Shown: positions 1 to 9,283 of the stretch, piece by piece | Position numbering within the stretch: position 1 is the stretch's first letter | Layout of the letters: every line of letters begins with the position of its first letter | Origin: Lachnospiraceae bacterium | Lineage (GTDB): Bacteria > Bacillota > Clostridia > Lachnospirales > Lachnospiraceae | DNA length: 64,000 nt | Assembly (NCBI GenBank): GCA_022794265.1 | Contig: JAAWEK010000003.1 | Coordinates: 310,001 to 374,000 of the forward strand | Direction: 5' to 3' | Translations under genes and position numbers: made by a program | The notes under the pieces: generated by a model | Databases searched by the model: none | The model's input: the letters and a program-made list of their open reading frames with translations, nothing else | Told to the model about the DNA's origin: nothing

Positions 1-2386
1 GATACATCTTATTATTGAATAATACATGTGAACCATTTCTATCCTCCACAGAAATCGTCAGCCATACAGATTCAGCACCTTTATCTACCAGCTCGCTGAC
101 GTTTTCTCCTGTCCAGCCGTTCAGTTTATTGGTGCTGAGAGCTACCTCCTGTGTGATGGTTCTTCCGTCGCTGCAATGGGTCACCATACTGGCGGATAAA
201 ATACCTTCCGTAATTTCCTGTGTATTTCCATCTTCATCCACATATTTCCGGTCTAAATCACTGTAATTTACAGAAATCCTTGCATACTTCTGCTTTTCAG
301 CCGTGGTCGGCTCCGGTGTGGTCGGCTCTGGTGTCGGTTCCGGCGTTGGCTCTGGTGTGGTAGATTCCGGTTCTTTTCCGAGACTGACAATGTAATCAAT
401 GGAACTTCCTTTTTCTACAGTAGTTCCCTCGGTTACAGTTGCCCGGATAATGGAATTCTTAGGTATGGTATCATGATATTGTTCATCCTGTTTTCTTCCC
501 AGTTTTAATCCTGCCTTTTCCAGCTCTTCTTTTGCCTTTTCAACAGACATTCCTGCAATGGATGGAACCTTTGGATTCGGCTCAACGCCTTTACTGATCC
601 ATATATTGACCGTTGCTCCTTCCGGCAGCTTGCTGTCAGCCGGAACATCCTGCCTTGTTACCAGACCGGCTGCTACGGTATCGTGATACTCTTCATTTAC
701 CTGTCCTAATTTTAACTTCTGCATTTCAAGCTTGGCTCTGGCACCGTCTTTTGTTTCCCCTGACAGATTCGGAACGGTGGTATCCGTGGAATCTGCACCA
801 GAACTTACATAAACGGTTATGGTATCGCCATATTTAACCTGCTGTGGTGCTTTCGGACTGGTTTCAATAACTGTATCCAACGGTGCGGAAGCATCCGGTT
901 TATACTCAAATTCCGGATTTAATCCATATTCATCTTTTAAAATCTTTCTTGCTTCTTCTTTATTCTTACCCGTTACATCTGGTACATCAAATTCTTTTGC
1001 ACCATCACTGACTGTAAGAATAATAGTGGTATGCTTTTCAACCACAGTTCCTTCTTCCACGGAAGAACTGATAACAAAACCTTTCTCAATGGTGTTGTGA
1101 TAATCAGTTTCAATCCTGTAACCCAAATCTTCTTTTTTCAAAAGGGCAATCGCATCATCCTCTGCAACACCTACTACCTTTGGTACTCTGGAATGTTTGG
1201 CATCCAGCGTGGTCTCACCCTCACCAGTAGTGGTCTTCTTTTCCACAGGGTTTGACGAACTGCATCCGTCTCCCACGATGTTGGTCAGAATAAAAAACAT
1301 GGCTATTACTATAATCACTGCCGTTACGATTCCACCGATGGCTATGATTTTATCCAGCTTCGGATTTTCCTCATCTGTCTCCAGGTCATCCTCAATTTCT
1401 TCCTCATCTTCCTGTTCCAGCACATGATTATCTTTCCCAATGACCGGAATATCCAGTTCCGGTTTTTCAAACCCGGATTCATGACGGATCTGGGATATCT
1501 CATCGTCGGAAATCATTACCGTGGCAGCACCTTCATCCACCGAAACAATCTGGACAAAATCTTCATCCGGCGTGATTAGTGACTTTTTCAGGTCAGCAAT
1601 CAGAGAAGACACCTTCAGATATCTCCGGTCCGGTTTCTTCTGCGTACACTTTAAAATAATTTTTTCCACGCTGACCGGCAGATCCGGAACCAGCCGCTTC
1701 GGACTCGGAATATCATTCTGTACATGCTGCAGGGCAATAGCAACCGTAGAATCACCTTCAAACGGTACCTTTCCTGTCAGCATTTCATACAAAGTAACGC
1801 CCAGAGAATATATATCACTCTTTTCATCTATAAATCCGCCCTTTGCCTGTTCCGGTGAAATATAGTGTACAGAACCCATGGCATTGGAACTGATGGTATT
1901 TGTTGAGGCCGCCCTGGCAATACCAAAATCCGTTACTTTTACTTTTCCTTCTTTGGAAATAATAATGTTCTGCGGCTTAATATCCCTGTGAATAATATGA
2001 TTATTGTGGGCTGCTTCTATTCCCTGTGCCACCTGGATACAGATACTTACCGCTTCCTTAACCGGAAGCTGTCCCTTTTTATCAATATATTTCTTTAATG
2101 TGATTCCTTCGATTAGTTCCATTACTATGTAATACAACCCGCTGTCTTCACCTACATCATATACATTTACAATATTGGGATGGGATAGTCCTGCAGCCGA
2201 CTGCGCTTCAATTTTAAACTTGGAAACAAAATTTTTGTCCTCACTGAACTCCTGTTTTAATACCTTAATAGCAACATAGCGATTCAGTTTATGACATAAT
2301 GCCTTATATACATCAGACATTCCGCCTGAACCCACTTTGTCAATGATCTCATAACGATCACTGATGAACATACCTTTTCTTAACAT
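1..2386 (-). CDS. prkC: PASTA-domain Ser/Thr protein kinase (PrkC/StkP family), 3' end beyond window
   Basis: Membrane Ser/Thr kinase expected to sense peptidoglycan fragments or lipid II through extracellular PASTA domains and to phosphorylate growth and division targets. The ATG at 2386 is followed by MLRKGMFISDRYEIIDKVGSGG, the glycine loop. The catalytic loop HRDIKPQN starts at residue 133, followed by a DFGIAR motif and an activation segment ending SPEQ. An acidic linker precedes one membrane segment at about residues 346-371. Four PASTA repeats follow (about 396-680), then a Thr-Pro-Glu linker and an extra C-terminal domain still open at base 1. The start overlaps the PP2C stop by 7 bases and has a GAGGTG ribosome site, so kinase and phosphatase are translationally coupled. 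The family assignment is firm; the ligand is inferred. The ORF has no stop in the window, so it is a partial gene, not a broken one. Confidence 0.95.
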   Translation of the reverse strand, partial: MLRKGMFISDRYEIIDKVGSGGMSDVYKALCHKLNRYVAIKVLKQEFSEDKNFVSKFKIEAQSAAGLSHPNIVNVYDVGEDSGLYYIVMELIEGITLKKYIDKKGQLPVKEAVSICIQVAQGIEAAHNNHIIHRDIKPQNIIISKEGKVKVTDFGIARAASTNTISSNAMGSVHYISPEQAKGGFIDEKSDIYSLGVTLYEMLTGKVPFEGDSTVAIALQHVQNDIPSPKRLVPDLPVSVEKIILKCTQKKPDRRYLKVSSLIADLKKSLITPDEDFVQIVSVDEGAATVMISDDEISQIRHESGFEKPELDIPVIGKDNHVLEQEDEEEIEDDLETDEENPKLDKIIAIGGIVTAVIIVIAMFFILTNIVGDGCSSSNPVEKKTTTGEGETTLDAKHSRVPKVVGVAEDDAIALLKKEDLGYRIETDYHNTIEKGFVISSSVEEGTVVEKHTTIILTVSDGAKEFDVPDVTGKNKEEARKILKDEYGLNPEFEYKPDASAPLDTVIETSPKAPQQVKYGDTITVYVSSGADSTDTTVPNLSGETKDGARAKLEMQKLKLGQVNEEYHDTVAAGLVTRQDVPADSKLPEGATVNIWISKGVEPNPKVPSIAGMSVEKAKEELEKAGLKLGRKQDEQYHDTIPKNSIIRATVTEGTTVEKGSSIDYIVSLGKEPESTTPEPTPEPTPEPTTPEPTTAEKQKYARISVNYSDLDRKYVDEDGNTQEITEGILSASMVTHCSDGRTITQEVALSTNKLNGWTGENVSELVDKGAESVWLTISVEDRNGSHVLFNNKMY

Positions 2387-3123
2387 AGATTCACCTCATC
2401 ATCGTCTGGTTCCACAAGAACCACTGAAATGTTATCCTTTCCACCGTTTTCGTTAGCTGTATCTATCAGTTTCTGAACGATATCAGATAATTCGGTTCCT
2501 TCATTGATAATCAACTTAATATCTTCATCTTCAATCATATTGGATAATCCGTCAGAACACATTAAAATAATATCCCCTCTGGAATATTCCGCCTCAAAGA
2601 AATCCGGTACCACATCTGCATCCGCACCGATTGCTCTGGTAATGATGTTTTTCTTCTCATGTGTACGGGCATTTTTACGGTCAATCTCTCCCAGATTTAT
2701 CATTTCTTCCACCAGTGAGTGATCCCGTGTAATCTGTTGTATCTCATTATTTACCAGATAGAGACGGCTGTCGCCTACATTTGCAATATATATGGAATTT
2801 CCAATAAGTGTTGCAACCACCAGCGTTGTCCCCATTCCCTCTCTGTCTATGCTTTCATAAGACTTTTCAATTAACGATAGATTGGCTGCTTTAATTCCCT
2901 CTTCAATAATTGATATCGGATTTTCTTCTTTTGAATTTCTGACAGTTTCTAAAAAAGTTTCTACCGTATATCTGGAAGCAAAATCTCCCGCCTTATGTCC
3001 ACCCATTCCATCTGCCACAATAAAAAGGTTAGGTAAACTCCCTACCGGCTGCATAGAACAAAAAACATAATCCTGATTTGTATTTCGTTTAGCACCTATA
3101 TCTGTTTTTGCACACGCTTTCAA
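2380..3123 (-). CDS. prpC: PP2C-family Ser/Thr protein phosphatase (Stp/PrpC)
   Basis: Cytoplasmic Mn/Mg-dependent phosphatase that reverses phosphorylation by the downstream PASTA kinase. The 247-residue length is normal. Metal-binding signatures are visible: DIGAKRNTNQD at residues 8-18, ADGMGGH at 37-43, a GDSRL motif near 117, CSDGL near 190 and the C-terminal DNIS. The start is a TTG at 3123, supported by a perfect GGAGGT seven bases upstream; the rlmN stop overlaps it by a few bases. The rlmN-prpC-prkC order is the classic Firmicutes arrangement (known of the family). Confidence 0.95.
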   Translation of the reverse strand: MKACAKTDIGAKRNTNQDYVFCSMQPVGSLPNLFIVADGMGGHKAGDFASRYTVETFLETVRNSKEENPISIIEEGIKAANLSLIEKSYESIDREGMGTTLVVATLIGNSIYIANVGDSRLYLVNNEIQQITRDHSLVEEMINLGEIDRKNARTHEKKNIITRAIGADADVVPDFFEAEYSRGDIILMCSDGLSNMIEDEDIKLIINEGTELSDIVQKLIDTANENGGKDNISVVLVEPDDDEVNLC

Positions 3124-4169
3124 GATAGTACCTCCTTTTCTGCCTCTTTTTCAAGATAGCTTTTTCTCAACTGACCGCAGGCACCCTGTATGTCTGAACC
3201 CATTTCCCTTCTTATAGTAACATTTATCCCGTTTTTTTCAAGATGATTTTTAAATCGGATAATATTCTGCCGTTCGGATTTCCGGTAATCCCGTTCTTTA
3301 ATGGGATTGACAGGAATCAGATTCACATGGCAGTTTCTGCCTCTCAGAAGCGCCGCCAGTTTTACGGCTTCTTCCTGTGTATCATTTACTCCTGCTACCA
3401 GACTGTATTCAAAAGAAATTCTTCTGCCCGTCTTTTCAAAAAAGTAACTGCATGCTTCTAAGATTTCTGCAATGCTATACCGTTTCGCAATGGGCATAAG
3501 TTCTCTTCTGGTCTCGTCGTCAGCGGCATGAAGGGATAATGCCAGTGTAATCTGAAGCTTCTCATCTGCCAGCCGACAGATTTTTTCCACAAGCCCGCAT
3601 GTTGATATTGTAATATTTCTTTGACTAATATGCAAGCCATTTTCGTCGGATATTCGTTTTACAAAGGAAATAACATTGTCAAAATTATCCAAAGGCTCCC
3701 CGCTGCCCATTAATACAATGTTGGAAACCCGTTCTCCCGAAATCCTCTGAATCAGGTAGATTTCCTCCAGCATTTCGGAAACTTCCAGATTTCTTTCCAG
3801 TCCATCCAGTGTGGAAGCACAAAACCGGCAGCCCATACAGCAGCCCACCTGGGTGGAAATACAGACAGAATTACCATGCTTATATTTCATAAGTACGCTT
3901 TCAATTACATTTCCGTCCTTCAGACGGAATAAATATTTGCTGGTACCATCCAGACGGGAGGTTTGCACATCTGCCACATCCAAGGGTTTTATTTCATAAT
4001 CCTGTTTCAGTTTTTCCCGAAGTCCTGCAGGAATATTCGTCATCTCATCAATATCTGTTACCAGTTTCTGATGCAGCCAGGAATAAATCTGTGCTGCCCG
4101 AAAACTTTTCTCTCCGATGGAAATCAGATATGATTTTAATTCTTCCATACTTAATTCTCTAATATCCAT
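3120..4169 (-). CDS. rlmN: 23S rRNA (adenine2503-C2)-methyltransferase RlmN
   Basis: Radical-SAM enzyme that methylates C2 of A2503 in 23S rRNA and A37 of some tRNAs, tuning the peptidyl-transferase centre. The CxxxCxxC iron-sulfur motif is visible in CMGCRFCAS, with GEPLDN and SLHAADD SAM-binding segments downstream and the late ACGQL cysteine that serves as the methyl-transfer residue. I use the ATG at 4169 (349 aa) because AGGTG precedes it. An upstream ATG at 4217 would give a longer overlap with rsmB and adds only a poorly conserved basic leader. The chosen start overlaps the rsmB end by 11 bases. Confidence 0.95.
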   Translation of the reverse strand: MDIRELSMEELKSYLISIGEKSFRAAQIYSWLHQKLVTDIDEMTNIPAGLREKLKQDYEIKPLDVADVQTSRLDGTSKYLFRLKDGNVIESVLMKYKHGNSVCISTQVGCCMGCRFCASTLDGLERNLEVSEMLEEIYLIQRISGERVSNIVLMGSGEPLDNFDNVISFVKRISDENGLHISQRNITISTCGLVEKICRLADEKLQITLALSLHAADDETRRELMPIAKRYSIAEILEACSYFFEKTGRRISFEYSLVAGVNDTQEEAVKLAALLRGRNCHVNLIPVNPIKERDYRKSERQNIIRFKNHLEKNGINVTIRREMGSDIQGACGQLRKSYLEKEAEKEVLS

Positions 4170-5592
4170 TGTTCTGCACCTTTTCCGTTTTTCTGAATCT
4201 GGAAATAAAAAATCCATCCATTTCTGCTGATGGCAAGAGCTGTAAATAACCGTCGGCTGCCGTCATTCTGTTATTTCCCATACACAACAGTTCTTCCGAA
4301 AGCATTGGGCGGATATCCTCCGGAACCAGACCATGTTCTTTGATTAGCCATTGACGGATTTCAGTATTTTCCCTGGGATTCAGGGTACAGGTACTAAATA
4401 ACAATATTCCGCCGTTTCTGATATATTTTACTGCATGATTAAGAATTTTTTGTGAAAGTTCTGCAAGTTCCTGCAATTGTTCCGGCCGGAGCCGGTATTT
4501 GATATCCGGTTTTTCCGCCATGACTCCCAGACCGGAGCAGGGTACATCTGCTATAACCAAATCTGCAGACTCCGCCGCACTTTCATCAAAATTCAATGCA
4601 TTCCAAACCTGAACCTTTATATTCCGAAACCCTGCCCGTTTCATATTCTCCCGAATCAAACTGCACTTTTTTTCCGAGATATCTCTGGAAATAACACTTC
4701 CAGTACCACGCAACAAATCTGCCAGATGAAGTGTTTTTCCTCCCGGAGCCGCACATACATCTATACACAGGTTACCGGGCCGGACACCGGCAGTCTGTCC
4801 TGCCAGAATGGAACTCAAATTCTGAACCTGAATCATTCCCTGCCGGAACACCAAAAGCTTGTCCAGCATATCATATCCGCGGATTCGCAGTGCGTCCCGG
4901 GTCAGAAGTGTTCTTTGCACTTCTACACCTTCCTGAATAAGCAGCTTCTCTGCCTGTTCCAACCCAATTTTGGAAGTATTTACCCGGACTGTGGTCCAGG
5001 TATCTTCCGCTGCTTCCAGTATTCCTTTTAAAATATTTCGGGTAATATCCATACCATAAGAATCCAGAAAATGTATTACCAGCCATTCCGGCATGGAATA
5101 TGCGGCTGAAAGACCGGAAACCGAAGTTTCAGATTCTCCATCAGGAATCACTGCCTGTTCCGGAGTCCGAAGGATATTCCGCAGTACTCCGTTCACAAAT
5201 CCAGACAGATTCTGAAATCCCCGTTTTCTGGTTATTTTAACCGCTTCATTGCAGACTGCAGATTCTGGTATTCCTGACATATATTTCAGCTGATACAGTG
5301 ACATCCGCAGAATATTCCGTATCAGCGGCTTCATTTTATCCACTCTGATTTTAGAATAACGGTTTAAAATATAATCCAATGTAATAGCCTTCTCAATGGT
5401 TCCCTCTGTCAGTCTGGTTATGAATTTCCGGCTGCTTTTCTCCAGATATCCATGATGTTCAAAGGTTTTCCGTAGCAGGATATGACTAAATTCCCCCCGT
5501 TCCATCACATCCATGATTATATCCAGCGCAATCTCCCTGTCCGCCTTCCGGCTCTCTGTGCCGCCGGTCTGTTTCTTTTCATTTACTGCCAT
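4159..5592 (-). CDS. rsmB: 16S rRNA (cytosine967-C5)-methyltransferase RsmB
   Basis: SAM-dependent m5C methyltransferase acting on C967 of 16S rRNA. The N-terminal ~140 residues form the NusB-like RNA-binding domain (AVCNEAVKITRKRG). The Rossmann domain carries the SAM motif VCAAPGGKTLHLA, the general-acid loop ADVPCSGLGV and the catalytic cysteine in FSTCTLNPREN. Its 477 residues are slightly longer than the usual ~430-450. The ATG at 5592 overlaps the fmt 3' end by 14 bases, so it is co-translated with fmt. The fmt-rsmB-rlmN order is common in Firmicutes. Confidence 0.95.
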   Translation of the reverse strand: MAVNEKKQTGGTESRKADREIALDIIMDVMERGEFSHILLRKTFEHHGYLEKSSRKFITRLTEGTIEKAITLDYILNRYSKIRVDKMKPLIRNILRMSLYQLKYMSGIPESAVCNEAVKITRKRGFQNLSGFVNGVLRNILRTPEQAVIPDGESETSVSGLSAAYSMPEWLVIHFLDSYGMDITRNILKGILEAAEDTWTTVRVNTSKIGLEQAEKLLIQEGVEVQRTLLTRDALRIRGYDMLDKLLVFRQGMIQVQNLSSILAGQTAGVRPGNLCIDVCAAPGGKTLHLADLLRGTGSVISRDISEKKCSLIRENMKRAGFRNIKVQVWNALNFDESAAESADLVIADVPCSGLGVMAEKPDIKYRLRPEQLQELAELSQKILNHAVKYIRNGGILLFSTCTLNPRENTEIRQWLIKEHGLVPEDIRPMLSEELLCMGNNRMTAADGYLQLLPSAEMDGFFISRFRKTEKVQNNGY

Positions 5593-6520
5593 TTAAAATA
5601 ATTCCTTTTTCCAGTTGATAGCCCCGGAGAAATGTTGCCGTATCCATCCGCTTTTTCCCTTCTAACTGTAACTCACGAACGACCAGTGTTCCTTTTCCGG
5701 TCTTAACACGGATACAGTCTTTGCCGATTTCTACAATTTCACCGCAGACACCCTCATATTCTTCTTCCTGCACGTCCGCCGCCCATAATTTCAATGTTTT
5801 TCCGTTTAGGAAAGTATAAGCGCTGGGCCACGGATTTAAGCCTCTGATTAGCCGTTCAATACTCACCGCACTGTTGCTGAAATCAATACAGCCCAGTTTT
5901 TTATCCAGCATTCCCGCATAACTCGATTGGGAATCATCCTGTCTGACCGGAGTAATCTTCCCCTGTTCCAGAGCTGAAAGTGTTTGTACGATTAATTCTG
6001 CTCCGGCTTTTGACAGTTTGTCAAAAAGACTGCCTCCGGTTTCCTTCTGGCCCAGAATAATCTCTGTTTTTTCCAGAATATCTCCGGTATCCAGTCCCTC
6101 GTTCATCTGCATGGTAGTAACACCGGTCTTTTCTTCCCCGTTAATCACCGCCCACTGAATCGGGGCTGCCCCCCGGTAGCGCGGTAGCAGGGAAGCATGA
6201 ATATTGATACAGCCGTAACGGGGCAGCGTAAGGATTTCCTTCGGCAATATCTGTCCAAATGCCACCACCACTATAACATCCGGAGATATTTCTGTTAACA
6301 TCCGGTAAAACTCTTCATTTTTTTTCACCCGTTCCGGCTGACAGATTCTTAAATGATGTTTCAGCGCTGCTTCTTTTACCGGCGGATACTGCAGCTCCAT
6401 CTTTCTGCCTTTCGGCTTATCCGGCTGGGTCACCACCGCCGCTATTTCATGACCTGCTTCCAGCAGTGCGTTTAACGCTCCCACGGAAAAATCCGGAGTT
6501 CCCATAAATACAATTTTCAC
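5579..6520 (-). CDS. fmt: Methionyl-tRNA formyltransferase
   Basis: Transfers a formyl group from 10-formyl-THF to initiator Met-tRNA. The N-terminal MGTPDFSV motif, the HASLLPRYRGAAPIQWA catalytic segment (Asn/His/Asp triad region) and a C-terminal OB-like domain are visible; 313 aa is normal. The start codon is GTG at 6520 with AAGGAG about 10 bases upstream, and the next in-frame ATG (GTPDF) would cut into the first beta strand. It sits directly after def, coupling formylation with deformylation. The 10-formyl-THF supply genes folD and fhs are a few kb upstream on the same strand. Confidence 0.96.
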   Translation of the reverse strand: MKIVFMGTPDFSVGALNALLEAGHEIAAVVTQPDKPKGRKMELQYPPVKEAALKHHLRICQPERVKKNEEFYRMLTEISPDVIVVVAFGQILPKEILTLPRYGCINIHASLLPRYRGAAPIQWAVINGEEKTGVTTMQMNEGLDTGDILEKTEIILGQKETGGSLFDKLSKAGAELIVQTLSALEQGKITPVRQDDSQSSYAGMLDKKLGCIDFSNSAVSIERLIRGLNPWPSAYTFLNGKTLKLWAADVQEEEYEGVCGEIVEIGKDCIRVKTGKGTLVVRELQLEGKKRMDTATFLRGYQLEKGIILNGSK

Positions 6521-6534
6521 TGTCCGCTCACTCC

Positions 6535-7008
6535 TTACTCTTCGTCCTGTGCTGCCACGTCTTCCAGTCCGCCTTCCACCAGGTCCACATATAATTTTCC
6601 GTCCAGATGGTCACATTCATGACAGATGGCTCTTGCCAGCAGACCAGTTCCTTCCAATACAAATTCTTCCATATCCTCATTCCAAGCCTTAACTTTGGCA
6701 TACTCTGGTCTGGTTACGATACCGAACTTTCCGGGAACGCTTAAACAGCCCTCATTTCCTGTCTGTGAACCGGATGTTTCCAGAATTTCGGGATTAATCA
6801 GTACAATGGGGCCTTCCCCCACATCTATGGTTACAATCCGTTTTAAGATACCAACCTGAGGTGCTGCCAAACCCACACCTTCCGCCTCATACATGGTTTC
6901 CAACATATCATTAATCAGTTCGTGAATTCTTTCCGTTACCTCTTTAACTGGCTTACATTCTTTTTGCAATACATCATCGCCGATTGTTCTTATATTTCTA
7001 AGTGCCAT
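6535..7008 (-). CDS. def: Peptide deformylase
   Basis: Fe2+-type metalloprotease that removes the N-formyl group from nascent proteins. All three family motifs are present: GVGLAAPQVG (residues ~44-53), EGCLSVPG (metal-binding Cys, ~88-95) and HECDHLDG (metal His and catalytic Glu in the HExxH arrangement, ~131-138). The 157-residue length is typical. GAGGAG precedes the ATG. It is 14 bases upstream of fmt. Confidence 0.97.
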   Translation of the reverse strand: MALRNIRTIGDDVLQKECKPVKEVTERIHELINDMLETMYEAEGVGLAAPQVGILKRIVTIDVGEGPIVLINPEILETSGSQTGNEGCLSVPGKFGIVTRPEYAKVKAWNEDMEEFVLEGTGLLARAICHECDHLDGKLYVDLVEGGLEDVAAQDEE

Positions 7009-7029
7009 TGTTCTCCTCTTTTCTATTTC

Positions 7030-9264
7030 TTAATATCCGTTCATCGGATTAAAGTCAAATTGTACTGACAGATTCCTATATTTTTCCGACCGGTTTAAAT
7101 AAACCTGAAGCCTGTTTTTTACCTGAATCAACACATCATTTTCCTGATGTTTCAAGTATATCACATACCGGTATATGTCATTCAGTTTTGACAGTCCCGC
7201 TTTAGATGGTCCGATGACCAGCAGTCCGTCTATCCTGCTTTTTTCTATTCTTTCAGCAAAATCCCCGGAAGCCTGTTCCGCCAGCATCTCATTTTTATCA
7301 CTGATCAGAATTGCGGCCATATAATATACAGGCGGATATGCCATCAGACTCCGATAACTGATTTCATTTTGATAAAAGCTTTGATAATCCTGATGCAGAG
7401 CTGCCCGGATACAGGCATCCTCTGGATTATAGGTCTGAAACACTGCTTCCCCTGGACGTTTTCCCCTGCCTGCTCTGCCGGCGGCCTGGGTCAGAAGCTG
7501 AAATGTCCGCTCACCAGCCAGAAAATCCGCAGCGAACAGGGATAAATCTGCAGCCAGAACACCAACCAGTGTAACATAGGGAAAATCATGCCCCTTTACA
7601 ATCATCTGGGTTCCTACCAGAATATCAGCATTTCTTGTGGCAAAAGCCTCTAAAATCTTCTCATGCCCGTCTTTTTCTCTGGTAGTATCAAAATCCATCC
7701 GCAGAACGGCGGCCTGGGGAAACAGCTCCTTCATCCGGGTTTCCACCTGTTCCGTTCCGATTCCAAATCTTCCCAGATATTTAGATGCACATTCCGGGCA
7801 GACCCTGGGCATATCCATGCTATATCCACAGTAATGGCATACCAGCGTTTCCCTTCTGCCATAACCATACTTATGATGGGTCAGGGAAACATCACAATGG
7901 GGACATTTTACAGGTGTACCACAGCTTCTGCAGGATACAAATCCGGAATATCCCCTGCGGTTAATAAACAGCATAACCTGCTCCTTCTTTTCCAGCCGGT
8001 CAGAAATCAACTCCAGCAGTCTCCGGCTGAACACTTCCCGGTTTCCTTCCGCCAGTTCCTTCCGCATATCAACCACTTCTGTTCTTGGAAGAAACAGATG
8101 ATTGGCCCGCCGTGTCAGACGGTGAAGCATATATTCCCCCCGCTCTGCTCTGTAAAAGCTCTGAACAGAAGGAGTTGCGGAACCCAGCACCACCGTTGCA
8201 CCGGATAATTCCCCTCGCCGGACAGCGGTTTCCCTGGCATGGTATCTGGGAATCTGTTCACTTTTATAGGCACCCTCATGTTCTTCATCTATAATAATAA
8301 ATCCCAGATTCCGAAACGGAGTAAACAACGCTGAGCGGGGACCAATCATCACTTTAATCTCCCCCTGTTTTGCCCGCTGGAACTGGTCATACCGCTCTCC
8401 TGCCGATAATTTTGAATTAATAATGGATATCTGATTTCCAAACCGCTGATAAAACCGTTTCATTGTCTGATATGTCAATGCTATTTCGGGAATCAGCAAA
8501 ATCGTTTCCTTTCCGTTTTCTATGGCATTCTGTATCAGTTCCATATAAACTTCTGTTTTTCCGCTTCCTGTTATTCCGAAAATCAAGTGGGTCCTGTCTC
8601 TGTGATTCAGGATTTCCTCTACTGCGGTTCTCTGTTCCTGATTCAGAACTATGTCATATTCCGGCTGCTCTTTCATGTGCACCGGATTACGGAATATCAC
8701 GTCACTGCGGATTTCTATAATCTGCTTGTCCTGCAGAGCCCGGATTACGGAACGGGATACTCCCAGTTTCTCCTGAACCACGGACTGCTCCAGTATCTCC
8801 TGCTCCAACAGTTCTTCCAGAAGTCTGGCCCGGGCTGCCGTATTCTTTTTTGTCTGGTATTCCAAAAGATAATGTTTTGCCGTTTCCCTGTCTGTATGAA
8901 GATATATATATTGTTTCCGCACTTCTTTCACGGATTTCTTAATGGGAATCACTGTTTTCAAAGCCTGATTCATAGTGGAACCGTATTGTTCCTTCATCCA
9001 CCAGGCCAGTGCTATAAGCTGGGATTCAATCTTTAAACTGCCTTTCCGGATGCCATAAATATATTTGATACGCTCTGGTTCAAAATCTGCCTGTTCCGTT
9101 ATATCAATCACATATCCGCTGATTCTTCGGTTTCCTTTTCCAAACGGCACCTCTACCCGGGAACCGGCCGTGATTTCTTCTTCCAGTTCTTCGGGAATGC
9201 CATACACAAAGGGTCTATCCAGTTTTTCATGGGAAATATCCACAATTATCTTTGCATATTTCAA
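7030..9264 (-). CDS. priA: Primosomal replication restart helicase PriA
   Basis: Superfamily 2 3'-5' DNA helicase that restarts collapsed replication forks. It has the N-terminal 3'BD domain, Walker A GITGSGKTEVY, Walker B DEEH and motif SATPS. A zinc-binding block of paired cysteines follows (CRSCG...CPHC...CHYCG...CPEC), then helicase motifs GTQMIVKG and AAGRAGR. I use TTG at 9264 (744 aa, starting LKYAKIIVDISHEKLDRPF). GAGG lies 8 bases upstream, and the longer ORF to 9312 would run into the folD 3' end. Position between folD and def is a usual Firmicutes context. Confidence 0.94.
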   Translation of the reverse strand: MKYAKIIVDISHEKLDRPFVYGIPEELEEEITAGSRVEVPFGKGNRRISGYVIDITEQADFEPERIKYIYGIRKGSLKIESQLIALAWWMKEQYGSTMNQALKTVIPIKKSVKEVRKQYIYLHTDRETAKHYLLEYQTKKNTAARARLLEELLEQEILEQSVVQEKLGVSRSVIRALQDKQIIEIRSDVIFRNPVHMKEQPEYDIVLNQEQRTAVEEILNHRDRTHLIFGITGSGKTEVYMELIQNAIENGKETILLIPEIALTYQTMKRFYQRFGNQISIINSKLSAGERYDQFQRAKQGEIKVMIGPRSALFTPFRNLGFIIIDEEHEGAYKSEQIPRYHARETAVRRGELSGATVVLGSATPSVQSFYRAERGEYMLHRLTRRANHLFLPRTEVVDMRKELAEGNREVFSRRLLELISDRLEKKEQVMLFINRRGYSGFVSCRSCGTPVKCPHCDVSLTHHKYGYGRRETLVCHYCGYSMDMPRVCPECASKYLGRFGIGTEQVETRMKELFPQAAVLRMDFDTTREKDGHEKILEAFATRNADILVGTQMIVKGHDFPYVTLVGVLAADLSLFAADFLAGERTFQLLTQAAGRAGRGKRPGEAVFQTYNPEDACIRAALHQDYQSFYQNEISYRSLMAYPPVYYMAAILISDKNEMLAEQASGDFAERIEKSRIDGLLVIGPSKAGLSKLNDIYRYVIYLKHQENDVLIQVKNRLQVYLNRSEKYRNLSVQFDFNPMNGY

Positions 9265-9283
9265 ACTAAAAACCTCACAGTAG

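Noticed and set aside
300-420. Short tandem repeat as a possible CRISPR or VNTR
   Set aside because: It is the in-frame Thr-Pro-Glu linker of the PASTA kinase; units are about 12 bases with no spacer structure.
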